Source of the DNA: Paracoccaceae bacterium
Lineage (GTDB): Bacteria; Pseudomonadota; Alphaproteobacteria; Rhodobacterales; Rhodobacteraceae
Assembly: GCA_003545125.1 (NCBI GenBank)
Contig: DQCI01000137.1
Location: forward strand, 1,463-11,612
DNA: 10,150 nt
Direction: 5' to 3'
The notes under the pieces are model-generated. The model had not been told where the DNA came from and ran no database searches. It worked only from the letters and a program-made list of their open reading frames with translations. The position numbers were made by a program, and so were the translations under genes. Position 1 is the stretch's first letter, and every line of letters starts with the position of its first letter. Positions 1-6,815 of the stretch are shown here, in pieces.

Positions 1-715
1 CGACATTGCTTGTCCCCCATTCGAGCGCCGGATCATCGAGGTTTTCGGGGATGAAACTGCGCCGGGTCGTGAAGTTGTGCACGCCTTCGACGATGGGCGC
101 CTTGCCGAGATCGTCGCGCACCTCTCCGGCGATCTTCAGGATCTTGTCGCCGACCACGGAGGTCACGATGGAGAGGGTGTGGGTGAAGTTGTTGTTGAGC
201 CGGCCGCCGCCCTGCTCGGCGCGGTGCGACCAGCCAAAGGGGATCTCGCGCTCAAGGTTGAAATGCGAGATGCACTCTACCTCGTGCGGTTCGCCGATCG
301 CGCCCTCTGCAACCAGCCGTTTGGCGTGCAGCACCGAGGGTGTGTAGCGAAAGCTCGCGGCATAGGCCGTCTTGACGCCCTTCGCCTCGGCCAGGTCGAG
401 AAGCTCGACCGCCGTCTCGCCGCTTTGCGTCATCGGCTTGTCGACGAAGACGTGGCAGCCGGCCTCGATGGCCTGTTTGATCGGCAGGTAATGCGCGCCG
501 CCCGGTGTGCCGATGGAGACGATGTCGGGCGTGCACGCCGCGAGCGCCGCCTGCCAGTCGGTGCCGGCGTAGGGGATGCCCATCTTCTCGGCGACCTCGG
601 TCACCACATGCTCGGTACGCCCGACCATGCCCACGACCTCGGCACCGGCGTCGCGGAAGGCTTCGGCATGGCCTCGTCCGGCAAAGCCGGTTCCGGCGAT
701 CAATACTTTCAGCAT
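1..715 (-). CDS. Gfo/Idh/MocA-family oxidoreductase, C-terminus beyond the window
   Basis: This is probably a cytoplasmic NAD(P)-dependent dehydrogenase acting on a sugar, sugar acid or cyclitol. I translated 238 codons from ATG at 715 with no stop before the left edge; the family is usually about 330-390 residues, so the C-terminal third is missing. The N-terminus MLKVLIAGTGFAGRGH is a Rossmann strand with a GxGxxG-type dinucleotide loop (residues 8-13). VDKPM at 91-95 is the family's E/DKP motif, with Lys93 the expected catalytic and cofactor-contacting lysine. NNFTHTLS near 175-182 holds a His (179) in the region of the family's active-site histidine. The start is fixed by AAGGAGA at 721-727, five bases upstream. 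It is the last visible gene of the TRAP operon, 66 bases after dctM, so it likely acts on the imported solute or a product of it. The exact substrate cannot be read from the sequence. Confidence 0.9.
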   Translation of the reverse strand, partial: MLKVLIAGTGFAGRGHAEAFRDAGAEVVGMVGRTEHVVTEVAEKMGIPYAGTDWQAALAACTPDIVSIGTPGGAHYLPIKQAIEAGCHVFVDKPMTQSGETAVELLDLAEAKGVKTAYAASFRYTPSVLHAKRLVAEGAIGEPHEVECISHFNLEREIPFGWSHRAEQGGGRLNNNFTHTLSIVTSVVGDKILKIAGEVRDDLGKAPIVEGVHNFTTRRSFIPENLDDPALEWGTSNV

Positions 716-736
716 CGGGTTCTCCTTCAACGACGC

Positions 737-764
737 AGGCCCGAAGCCACAGGGCTCCGGGCCT
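737..764 (-). promoter_or_regulatory. Intercistronic stem-loop between dctM and the oxidoreductase gene
   Basis: AGGCCCGAAGCC (737-748) and GGCTCCGGGCCT (753-764) flank a four-base loop. On the minus-strand transcript all 12 pairs form with one G-U wobble; on the plus strand that pair would be an A-C mismatch, so the structure fits the minus-strand RNA. No U-run follows, so it is not a classical intrinsic terminator. It sits 17 bases after the dctM stop and 9 bases before the ribosome-binding site of the next gene. It could protect the upstream message from 3' decay or partly lower expression of the oxidoreductase. Confidence 0.6.
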
Positions 765-781
765 CGGCCTGGGGTCTGAGA

Positions 782-2065
782 TCACCCTGCAAGCAGGTTG
801 GGCAGGGTCAGCGAGATCGCCGGCACGAAGGTGATCAGCAACAGCGCGATCAGAATGGCGACGTAGAACGGCCAGATCGTGCGCACGGCCTTCTCCATCG
901 GCAGACGGCCGACCGCACAGCCCGCGAACAGGCAGGTGCCCACCGGCGGCGTGGTCAGGCCGAGGCCGAGGTTGACCAGGAGGATCATGCCGAACTGAAG
1001 TGGGTCGATGCCGAGGCTGGTCGCGACCGGCAGGAAGATCGGCGTGCAGATCAGGATCAGCGCTGCCATGTCCATGATCATGCCGAGCAGCAGCAGAGCG
1101 AGGTTGATCATCAACAGGATCAGGATCGGGTTGTCGGTCAAGCCGGTCAGAAACTCGACCGTCAGGTTCGGCACCCGGTAGAAGGTCAGCATGTAGGCGA
1201 AGGCGCCGGCGCAGGCGATCAGGATCATCACCATCGAGGTGGTCTTGACGGCCGAGCGGACGGCGGTCTTGAACTTCTCCCAGGTCAGCTCGCGGTAGAC
1301 CACGATCGTCACCACGAAGGCGTAGATCGCGCCGAAGGCACCGGATTCGGTGACGGTGAAGACGCCCGAGAGCACGCCGCCGACGATGATGACCGCGGTC
1401 ATCAGGCCGGGAACCGCCGTGGCGAAGCTGATCGCCAGGGCCGTCCAGCCCGGGAAGGCCTCGCCCTTGTAGCCGCGCTTCACCGCGACGAGATAGGCCG
1501 CCAGCGCGAGGCAGCTGCCCATCAGGATGCCCGGCACGACACCGGCCAGGAACAGTTTCGAGATCGACAGGCCCCCGCCCGCGGCGATGGCGTAGATGAT
1601 CATGTTGTGGCTGGGCGGAATGATGATGCCGGCGAGCGACGAGGTGACGGTGACGTTCACCGCGTAATCGGCATCATACCCCTTTTCCTTCATCACCGGG
1701 ATCAGGATCGAGCCCAACGCCGAGATGTCGGCGATGGCCGAGCCGGAGATCCCGCCGAACAGCATCGACGACAACACATTGACGATGCCGAGGCCGCCGC
1801 GCACCGCACCCACCGCGGCCGACGCGAAGCGCACAAGCCGCTGGGCGATGCCGCCGTGAAACATCAGCTCGCCCGCGAAGATGAAGAACGGGATCGCCAT
1901 GAGGGCGAAGACGTTGATGCCCGAGATGATCCGCTGGAAGCCGATCATCAGCGGCAGACCTTCAAACCAGATGGCCACCAGCGCCGAAATGCCGAGCGCA
2001 AAGGCCACCGGGGTGCCGATGGCGACGCACAAGGCGAAAAAGCCCAAGAGTAACGCGAGTCCCAT
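782..2065 (-). CDS. dctM: TRAP transporter large permease subunit (DctM)
   Basis: This is the large inner-membrane subunit of a tripartite ATP-independent periplasmic transporter, which carries solute inward driven by an ion gradient. It has 427 residues, the usual length when DctM is not fused to DctQ. It is strongly hydrophobic throughout and should span the membrane 11-13 times. Family-typical stretches are visible: GGISGS at 104-109, GSILIP at 118-123, PPSHNMIIY at 150-158, and LTTPPVGTCLFAG near the C-terminus. The ATG at 2065 lies 12 bases after the dctQ stop, with a G-rich TAGGGGCGG just upstream that overlaps that stop, which suggests translational coupling. It works with DctQ and with the DctP protein encoded by the two genes before it. 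The gene looks intact. Substrate specificity comes mainly from DctP, not from this subunit. Confidence 0.95.
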   Translation of the reverse strand: MGLALLLGFFALCVAIGTPVAFALGISALVAIWFEGLPLMIGFQRIISGINVFALMAIPFFIFAGELMFHGGIAQRLVRFASAAVGAVRGGLGIVNVLSSMLFGGISGSAIADISALGSILIPVMKEKGYDADYAVNVTVTSSLAGIIIPPSHNMIIYAIAAGGGLSISKLFLAGVVPGILMGSCLALAAYLVAVKRGYKGEAFPGWTALAISFATAVPGLMTAVIIVGGVLSGVFTVTESGAFGAIYAFVVTIVVYRELTWEKFKTAVRSAVKTTSMVMILIACAGAFAYMLTFYRVPNLTVEFLTGLTDNPILILLMINLALLLLGMIMDMAALILICTPIFLPVATSLGIDPLQFGMILLVNLGLGLTTPPVGTCLFAGCAVGRLPMEKAVRTIWPFYVAILIALLLITFVPAISLTLPNLLAG

Positions 2066-2077
2066 AGGGTGCCGCCC

Positions 2078-2605
2078 CTATTCTATGTGATCGACACGGT
2101 CGTCGTGCCCCGTCAGGAGGCGGGCGAGATGACCGAGAGAGAAGAGGAGGATCAGACCTCCTGCGATGGTCAGCGGCAAGGACCGGTAGCCTTCGCTGAT
2201 CTGGATGAGCGGGATCATTGCATCCCACTTGAAGGCGGTCAGTTTCGCCCCGTACCAGAGCATCAGGAAACCGAAACCGGCCATCAGGAGATCCGTGACA
2301 AAAACGAAAACCCTCCGGACTTTTTCGGACACCATGGTTCGAAAGATGACAACCGAGATATGGGTGTTTTCCCGCACCCCGACCGCCGCCCCGAAAAAGG
2401 CGATGAGCATCACCAGGAGAAACGAGTATCCCTCGACCCAGGTGGGTGTGTCGTTCAGCACGTAACGTCCGAACACCAGCCAGCCGAACATGACGGTCAT
2501 GGCGACAAGGGCAACGCCGGTTATCACCCGGCTGACAAACACGATTACATCGAACACCCGATCAACCATCCGCAGGGCCGCGGGCAATTCGGAGTTGTCA
2601 TTCAT
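2078..2605 (-). CDS. dctQ: TRAP transporter small permease subunit (DctQ)
   Basis: This is the small membrane subunit that pairs with DctM in TRAP transporters. From the ATG at 2605 it is 175 residues with four hydrophobic segments, at roughly 19-42, 60-78, 98-118 and 142-163. GRYVLNDTPTWVEGYSF (46-62) and FGAAVGVRENTHIS (71-84) match the conserved DctQ pattern of an aromatic/acidic loop followed by GAxxxxRxxxHI. A longer reading from ATG at 2647 adds 14 polar residues. I prefer 2605 because it has GGGAGAG at 2611-2617, five bases away, and because 2647 lies inside the loop of the hairpin after dctP. The gene ends in TAG. It sits 75 bases after dctP and 12 before dctM, inside one operon. Confidence 0.92.
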   Translation of the reverse strand: MNDNSELPAALRMVDRVFDVIVFVSRVITGVALVAMTVMFGWLVFGRYVLNDTPTWVEGYSFLLVMLIAFFGAAVGVRENTHISVVIFRTMVSEKVRRVFVFVTDLLMAGFGFLMLWYGAKLTAFKWDAMIPLIQISEGYRSLPLTIAGGLILLFSLGHLARLLTGHDDRVDHIE

Positions 2606-2610
2606 GTCGG

Positions 2611-2617
2611 CTCTCCC
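2611..2617 (-). promoter_or_regulatory. Ribosome-binding site that fixes the dctQ start
   Basis: GGGAGAG on the minus strand lies five bases before the ATG at 2605. The competing upstream ATG at 2647 has no comparable purine-rich site and lies in a predicted hairpin loop. The site directly follows that hairpin. Confidence 0.6.
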
Positions 2618-2623
2618 GATTGA

Positions 2624-2658
2624 GAGCGCCCGCCTGCATTTGGTCAAGTCGGGCGCTC
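2624..2658 (-). promoter_or_regulatory. Intercistronic stem-loop downstream of dctP
   Basis: GAGCGCCCG (2624-2632) and CGGGCGCTC (2650-2658) form a perfect 9-base-pair stem that can be lengthened by a wobble, around a 17-base loop. It lies 22 bases past the dctP stop and just before the dctQ ribosome-binding site. Hairpins in this position are well known in binding-protein-dependent transporter operons: they stabilise the 5' part of the message so that the binding protein is made in excess over the membrane subunits. There is no U-tract, so some readthrough into dctQ and dctM is expected. Confidence 0.65.
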
Positions 2659-2680
2659 CCGGTTTGTTGCGGACCGGTCG

Positions 2681-3664
2681 CTATTCGGTCGCCTGGATCA
2701 GTTCGACCAGCGGACGCAGGCTCGGATTGGCTTCGAGGTAGCCCTCGTAGACCGGGGTCATCGCAGTCTGGAACGCGCTCTTGTCGGCGATCTCATTGGT
2801 CACGGCGCCGGCGGTCTCGACCGTTTCACGGCTTGCGGTTTCGCGTTCGGCCCAAAGCTGGTGCTGGAGCTCGGCCGATTCCAACGCCGCTTCCTTCAAC
2901 GCCGCCTTCATGTCGTCGGACAGAGCGTTATAGGAATCGGCGTTGACGCAGACACACTCGGGGATGATCAGGTGCTGGCTGAGCGAGTAATAGCCCGCCA
3001 CTTCGTAGTGCCCGGTCGACTCGTAGGACGGCCAGTTGTTCTCGGCGCCATCGACCACACCGGTCTTGAGCGACTGGTAGACCTCGGAGAAGGCCATCGG
3101 CGAGGGGTTGCCGCCGAGCTCGGCGATCATGCCCGAATACAGGTCGTTGTTCATGACCCGCACTTTCATGCCGACAACGTCTTCCGGCGTGTTGATCGCC
3201 TTTGTGCCGTTGTAGAACGACCGCGCGCCGGCATCGTACCAGGCCAGCGGCGTCAGGCCCTTGGCGGCCATGCCGTCGGCGATCATCTGGCCGGCGTCGC
3301 CCTCGAGCACGCGGAACATGTGCGGCACGTCCTTGAAGATGAACGGCAGCGAGACGACGTTGGCTTCGGGCGCGATCGGGCCGATCGGGCCGAGGTTGAA
3401 GTTGCCGACCTCGAGCGCGCCGAGGCGCACCTGTTCGATTGCGTCGGGTTGGCTGCCGAGCGTGCCGCCGTGGAACATCTGCAAGGTGATCTCGCCGCCG
3501 GTCTTCTCTTCGACCAGCTCGGCGAACTTGTCCATCGCGATGGTGTTGGGATAACCGTCGACGTGGATGTTCCATCCGCGCCATTGCTCGGCCGTGGCAG
3601 CGCCGGACAGCAGCGCGACAGCGGCAGCGGTGCCGATCAGTCTGGCAGTGAATTTGAGATACAT
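2681..3664 (-). CDS. dctP: TRAP transporter substrate-binding protein (DctP)
   Basis: This is the periplasmic high-affinity binding protein that delivers solute to DctQM. It has 327 residues, typical for the family. Residues 1-25 form a Sec signal peptide (basic start, hydrophobic core, ATA before the likely cut at Glu26). The conserved substrate-clamping region is clear: MKVRVMNN at 166-173, with Arg169 the expected carboxylate-binding arginine, and EVYQSLKTGVVDGAENN at 194-210. GARSFYN at 146-152 supplies a second Arg near the site. The start is fixed by AGGAGG (3670-3675), five bases before ATG. It is first in the TRAP operon and is followed by a hairpin. The ENNWPSY and HYEVAGYYSLSQH style reminds me of TRAP proteins that bind hexuronates or related sugar acids; that substrate is inference, while a carboxylate ligand is likely from the family. 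The gene looks intact and ends in TAG. Confidence 0.95.
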   Translation of the reverse strand: MYLKFTARLIGTAAAVALLSGAATAEQWRGWNIHVDGYPNTIAMDKFAELVEEKTGGEITLQMFHGGTLGSQPDAIEQVRLGALEVGNFNLGPIGPIAPEANVVSLPFIFKDVPHMFRVLEGDAGQMIADGMAAKGLTPLAWYDAGARSFYNGTKAINTPEDVVGMKVRVMNNDLYSGMIAELGGNPSPMAFSEVYQSLKTGVVDGAENNWPSYESTGHYEVAGYYSLSQHLIIPECVCVNADSYNALSDDMKAALKEAALESAELQHQLWAERETASRETVETAGAVTNEIADKSAFQTAMTPVYEGYLEANPSLRPLVELIQATE

Positions 3665-3683
3665 GTGATCCTCCTCAGATCAT

Positions 3684-3908
3684 TTAGCCGGATATCAGAC
3701 ATGCGACCCGGATCGGCTGGCGCAGCCTGCGCCGTTGTCGCCGAATTCCGGGTGTCGCGTTGAGCTTTGCGACGCATGCGCCGCGGGGTTTGGGCAGGTC
3801 CACGCCATCCGGCGATGCGTGAATGCGGAAACGAACAGGCGATGAAGACAGACCGGCGGTGCGATCGGAAACGAAAACGTTCCCGGGACGCTCTACAACT
3901 CTCATCAT
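3684..3908 (-). other. Candidate small ORF (75 codons) between the TRAP promoter and dctP
   Basis: An ORF starting ATGATG at 3908 has a strong ribosome-binding site, GGGAGG at 3917-3922, eight bases upstream. It ends in TAA at 3684, eight bases before the dctP ribosome-binding site. The product starts MMRVVERPGNVFVSDR, which reads like a normal protein N-terminus, but the last third is arginine-rich and unprotein-like (GIRRQRRRLRQP). I recognise no family. It could be a small leader gene of the operon, the 5' stump of a decayed gene, or chance in GC-rich DNA. Its position fits the first reading frame of a transcript starting at the promoter near 4012. Confidence 0.25.
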
Positions 3909-4011
3909 TTCCTGTGCCTCCCATCGTTCCGAATAGTGGCGTCGACGGCATCGTGATCCATGCAATCGCAGGGTCCGTTTGCCGAGCGCTGCGCCATCAT
4001 TCCCAATCGAG

Positions 4012-4038
4012 ATGATACTAGTATCCCAGTTCTGTCAA
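4012..4038 (-). promoter_or_regulatory. Promoter/operator 1 facing the TRAP operon
   Basis: On the minus strand there is a perfect TTGACA (4033-4038), a 15-base spacer and TATCAT (4012-4017), a near-consensus -10 with a slightly short spacer. The perfect 12-base palindrome GATACTAGTATC (4014-4025) covers the -10 and spacer, where a repressor would block RNA polymerase. The stretch 4013-4039 matches 6817-6843 at 23 of 27 positions, and the match includes the -35 side, so the whole promoter/operator unit is conserved and not just the palindrome. The local FCD-type GntR protein is the likely ligand. A transcript from here would have a leader of about 340 bases before dctP. Confidence 0.6.
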
Positions 4039-4197
4039 GCAGCGATGAGGCTGGTTCCCCGTTTGCCCCCTGGCGGGACGCCTCCGGAAACGGTGTGGGC
4101 GCGGCATTCTGCCACAGTGGTGGGTTCGAAGCGCTTTGTCACGCATTTGCAGGGGGCCGCGCGGGACGATTCTGCCACCGCTGCCCGCGTCCGATTC

Positions 4198-4224
4198 TGC
4201 GGCCAACTTGCGGCCAACTTGCGG
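4198..4224. repeat. 11-base tandem repeat, about 2.5 copies
   Basis: TGCGGCCAACT occurs at 4198-4208 and again at 4209-4219, followed by TGCGG. It lies in the gap between the two divergent promoter/operator elements. No function is evident; it may be replication slippage in non-coding DNA. Confidence 0.7.
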
Positions 4225-4250
4225 TCGGCCGGCGCGCCGCCGGGGTCAGA

Positions 4251-4278
4251 TTGACACCACCCGCAATACTAGTACACC
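4251..4278 (+). promoter_or_regulatory. Promoter/operator 2 facing the MATE gene
   Basis: A perfect TTGACA (4251-4256) is followed eight bases later by AATACTAGTACACC (4265-4278), a one-change version of the ATACTAGTAT core with the ACC that follows it in the copy at 6818-6831. In the TRAP-facing element the core begins seven bases after TTGACA, so the layout is nearly the same but pointed the other way, toward the exporter gene. The -10 is weak: TACACC at a 16-base spacing. A start here would give a leader of about 210 bases before the MATE ATG. It would place the exporter under the same regulator. Confidence 0.45.
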
Positions 4279-4493
4279 GCAAGCAGCCTCCGCCCATCCG
4301 CCGCATCGGCGGACCCGGGCAGGCAGGGCGCACTTCATCGAAACGCTGCTGGCTTCGCTGCCCGGTTCGGCACCGAACCGATGCCGGATACCGGCAGTTT
4401 CGCCCGCGTGACGATCCGGGCCCGGAGCGGGGCGCGGGACATGACCGAAACCGGCGCCGCTACGGCGCCACCACAGGACCCCCGGCCGTTCCG

Positions 4494-5852
4494 ATGCAGA
4501 CCAGTTCCAGCGGCAATGCCATCCCGACGATGGCGGACGTGTTCAAACTGGCCTGGCCGCTCTGCCTGAAGGCGATCATGCTGCATGGCATTGTCGTCAT
4601 CGACGCCTGGCTGGTGGCGCCCCTCGGCGAGATCGCGCTTGCGGCGATGGGGCTCGCGGGGTCGGTCGCGGGCCTTCTCTTGGGCTTCGTGTTCGCGTTT
4701 TCCGCCGCCTCGCAGATCCGGGTGGCACAGGCCTTCGGATCGGGTGAGGCCGTCGCGCTCAAGACGGCGTTGTACGCAGGTCTCCTCATCAACCTTGTCA
4801 TCGCCGGCATCGGCGTGCTGATCCTTGTCGTTGCGAGCGGGCCGCTCATCGCCCATTTCGCGCATACACCCTGGATCGAAGAACAGGCGATGCGTTACCT
4901 CGGCGTCTTCCTCTTCGTCGTCCTGGCCGAGGCGGTCGGTGGCGCATTGTCGAGCCATTTCAACGGCTGCGGCAACTCCAAGGTGCCGTTTTACAGCTAC
5001 CTGATCGCGCTGCCCGTCAACATTTTCGTCAGCGTCGTGCTGATCCACGGCGCGCTGGGCTTTCCCGAGTTTGGCGTGGTCGGGGCCGCCGTGGGCAGCG
5101 CGGTGGCCGCGGTCCTGCGCGCCGCGTTCCTCGGCTGGCAAACCTACCGCGCCGAGCGCGGCTATGCCGCCGTCGTCGGATGGTGGGACGGGACGTTCGC
5201 GCGGTCGACGCGCAGCCATCTGGTCTTCTCCCTGCCGATCGCCGCGACATTCGTCAGCGCCGCCCTCGCCAACAACGTCAGCGGGCTCATCTACGCCCGG
5301 CTTCCCGTCAACGCGTTTGCGGCCATGACGCTGATCACACCCTGGGTCCAGGTCGTCGGCGTGCTGGGCATGGCCTGGGCGCAGGCGATCGGGATCCTGA
5401 TCGCGCAGCTCCTCGGCGGCAACATTGCCGGCGAAGCGCTCGATGCTTTCCTTGGCCGGGCCTGGCGGCGCGCCTTCGTCGCCGCCGGGCTGGTTTCGGC
5501 GATCTATCTCGGGGTCAGCCTGTCGGCGGGGGCGATCTATCCGGGTCTCCAGCCGGAAACCAAGGCGGCACTTTGGAGCTTCGTGCCGGTTTTGCTGTTT
5601 TTGCCCTTCCCGAAGGGCTCGAACGCCGTCTGCGGCCAAACCTTGAGGGCAGGGGGCGATACGGTCTACGTGATGAACCTTTTCATCGGGTCGCAATGGT
5701 TTGTGCGCGTCCCCGCCACGGCGCTGTTTGTGCTCTATCTCGATGTGCCGGTGAGCTGGGTGTTCGCCCTGCTCCTTCTCGAAGAGCTGGTGAAGTTTCC
5801 GGTATTTCACCTACGGCTGCGCACTGGGGTGTGGAAGCGCCGCCTGCGTTGA
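4494..5852 (+). CDS. MATE-family multidrug/metabolite exporter
   Basis: This is an inner-membrane efflux protein of the MATE family, which exports drugs or metabolites in exchange for Na+ or H+. From ATG at 4494 it is 452 residues, the standard MATE length, with about 12 hydrophobic segments in two halves. MADVFKLAWPL (13-23) is a typical MATE opening, QIRVAQAFGSGE (74-85) resembles the conserved VxQxxGxGx loop, and SSHFNGCGNSKVPFY (153-167) matches the family's first-half signature. The reading frame is open far upstream (from 3960), but those codons do not look like protein. No strong ribosome-binding site marks 4494, and ATG at 4530 (Met13) is also possible. A different frame from ATG at 4441 (MTETGAATAPPQDPRP) looks like a natural N-terminus, so an N-terminal frameshift is conceivable. 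It converges on the gntR-type gene. The substrate is unknown; its co-location with sugar-acid uptake genes is unexplained. Confidence 0.88.
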   Translation: MQTSSSGNAIPTMADVFKLAWPLCLKAIMLHGIVVIDAWLVAPLGEIALAAMGLAGSVAGLLLGFVFAFSAASQIRVAQAFGSGEAVALKTALYAGLLINLVIAGIGVLILVVASGPLIAHFAHTPWIEEQAMRYLGVFLFVVLAEAVGGALSSHFNGCGNSKVPFYSYLIALPVNIFVSVVLIHGALGFPEFGVVGAAVGSAVAAVLRAAFLGWQTYRAERGYAAVVGWWDGTFARSTRSHLVFSLPIAATFVSAALANNVSGLIYARLPVNAFAAMTLITPWVQVVGVLGMAWAQAIGILIAQLLGGNIAGEALDAFLGRAWRRAFVAAGLVSAIYLGVSLSAGAIYPGLQPETKAALWSFVPVLLFLPFPKGSNAVCGQTLRAGGDTVYVMNLFIGSQWFVRVPATALFVLYLDVPVSWVFALLLLEELVKFPVFHLRLRTGVWKRRLR

Positions 5853-5871
5853 CGCCGCAAATCCGTTCACA

Positions 5872-5902
5872 CCGCAGCGCGGCCTGTGGCGATGCGTTGC
5901 GG
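5872..5902. terminator. Possible hairpin in the convergent gap after the MATE gene
   Basis: CCGCAGCG (5872-5879) and CGTTGCGG (5895-5902) can pair over 8 bases with one wobble and a 15-base loop. A second short hairpin, GACCCC/GGGGTC (5907-5923), overlaps the end of the regulator gene. Neither is followed by a T-run. The two genes converge here with only 62 bases between them, so some termination signal is expected, but the evidence for this one is weak. Confidence 0.25.
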
Positions 5903-5914
5903 CGCCGACCCCGG

Positions 5915-6598
5915 TCAGGGGTCGAGGTACTCCGCGTGTTGGGCGGCGATGGTATCGATCGTTCGGTCGAGGCGGGCGAGATGTCTCATCCCGGCCTCGA
6001 CCGCCGCCTCGGGTTTGCCCTGCTTCACACCGTCAGCGATGTCCTCGTGATCCTGAAGCAGTTGCGGCATGCGCTTTTCCTTGGACAGCCCCAGCATGCA
6101 AATCCGATCGACCTTGGCCTTCTCCGCCGAGATGACCTCGAACGCGAAGTCGACCTTTGCGATCTCGCACAGGGCTTCGTGGAACTCGTAGTCGAGCGCG
6201 TCGAACTTGTGATGCTCATGGTCGCGCACGATCTCGCGTTGCCTGTCCAGGCAGGCGTCGAGGCGCGCGGCACCTTCTTCGTCGCATTCGGCCGCGGCGC
6301 GGCGCAGCACCTCGGCTTCCACGGCGGCGCGCACGAAGCGCGACTTCTCGATCGCCTTGAGGGAGAAGCGCTTCACCTCGGTCGCCTTTTGCGGCTGGAT
6401 CAGCAAGAGGTCGAGGTTTTCGAGGCGGCTGAACGCATCGCGCACCGGTTGGCGCGACACGCCGAAACGCGCACCGATCTCGGCTTCGGAAATCTTGTCG
6501 CCGGGCCGCAGCCGGAGCGACAGGATATCGTCGTAGAGGTGGTTGAAGATCACGTCTACGCTGGGCCGGCGTTCCTTCGTTTTGGTGACTTGCGCCAT
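5915..6598 (-). CDS. GntR-family transcriptional regulator, FCD (FadR-like) subgroup
   Basis: This is a DNA-binding repressor or activator that senses a small organic acid or sugar acid. Its 227 residues have the standard layout: a winged helix-turn-helix at about 14-75, with SEAEIGARFGVSRQPVRDAF (37-56) carrying the recognition helix, and an all-helical FCD ligand domain from about 83 to 215. The expected metal-binding set is present: Asp136 and His140 in DYEFH, His184 in DHED and His206 in MRHL. FCD proteins usually bind carboxylates next to this metal. The start has GGGGAGC (6603-6609), four bases upstream. The gene sits between the TRAP/MATE pair and the ABC operon, and three related palindromic elements lie in the flanking gaps, one in its own leader, so autoregulation and control of all three neighbours is likely. 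The inducer is not visible; a uronate-like acid is a guess. Confidence 0.93.
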   Translation of the reverse strand: MAQVTKTKERRPSVDVIFNHLYDDILSLRLRPGDKISEAEIGARFGVSRQPVRDAFSRLENLDLLLIQPQKATEVKRFSLKAIEKSRFVRAAVEAEVLRRAAAECDEEGAARLDACLDRQREIVRDHEHHKFDALDYEFHEALCEIAKVDFAFEVISAEKAKVDRICMLGLSKEKRMPQLLQDHEDIADGVKQGKPEAAVEAGMRHLARLDRTIDTIAAQHAEYLDP

Positions 6599-6618
6599 TT
6601 TTGCTCCCCGTTTCTCGA

Positions 6619-6771
6619 CTATCTAGTGATTGCTATGTTTGAATTCCAGTCGGTTCGGCCTTTGGGTCGGGCGCGGGGCCGGAACCGGCCGTTCGGCTTG
6701 CGGGTCAACTGGACGGGGGTCACCGTTCCTGCGACCGGCGTGCCGCCGGTACTGCCGCTCCTGTTCCGCAT
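6619..6771 (-). other. Candidate small ORF (50 codons) in the gntR leader
   Basis: ATG at 6771 is preceded by AAGGAGGG (6776-6783), a very strong ribosome-binding site four bases away. The frame stays open for 50 codons to TAG at 6619-6621, ten bases before the regulator's own ribosome-binding site. The peptide (MRNRSGSTGGTPVAGTVTPV and a basic C-terminal half) matches nothing I know. A perfect hairpin, ACCGGCG-TGC-CGCCGGT (6734-6750), lies inside it. It may be a leader peptide or a chance ORF; the strong site and the position between promoter and gene are the only support. Confidence 0.25.
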
Positions 6772-6815
6772 CCGGCCCTCCTTCTCCGTCGCCAAAGCTT
6801 CTGTTCGATTGCTAT

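Noticed and set aside
77..2053. A 658-codon plus-strand open frame opposite the oxidoreductase and dctM genes
   Set aside because: It is rich in Asp, Gln, His and Arg with no domain sense, as expected for the antisense shadow of GC-rich membrane-protein genes; the minus-strand genes have clear families, starts and ribosome-binding sites.
3960..4493. The upstream extension of the MATE open frame
   Set aside because: The codons before 4494 are Arg-, Pro- and Gly-rich without membrane or family character, and the stretch carries the promoter/operator elements and a tandem repeat.
4335..5810. A 491-codon minus-strand open frame opposite the MATE gene
   Set aside because: Charged, low-sense composition and no ribosome-binding site; the plus-strand MATE protein is unmistakable.
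6677..6690. GGCCGGAACCGGCC inverted repeat as a further operator
   Set aside because: It is GC-rich, unlike the shared ATACTAGTAT core, occurs once, and such palindromes are common by chance at this GC content.
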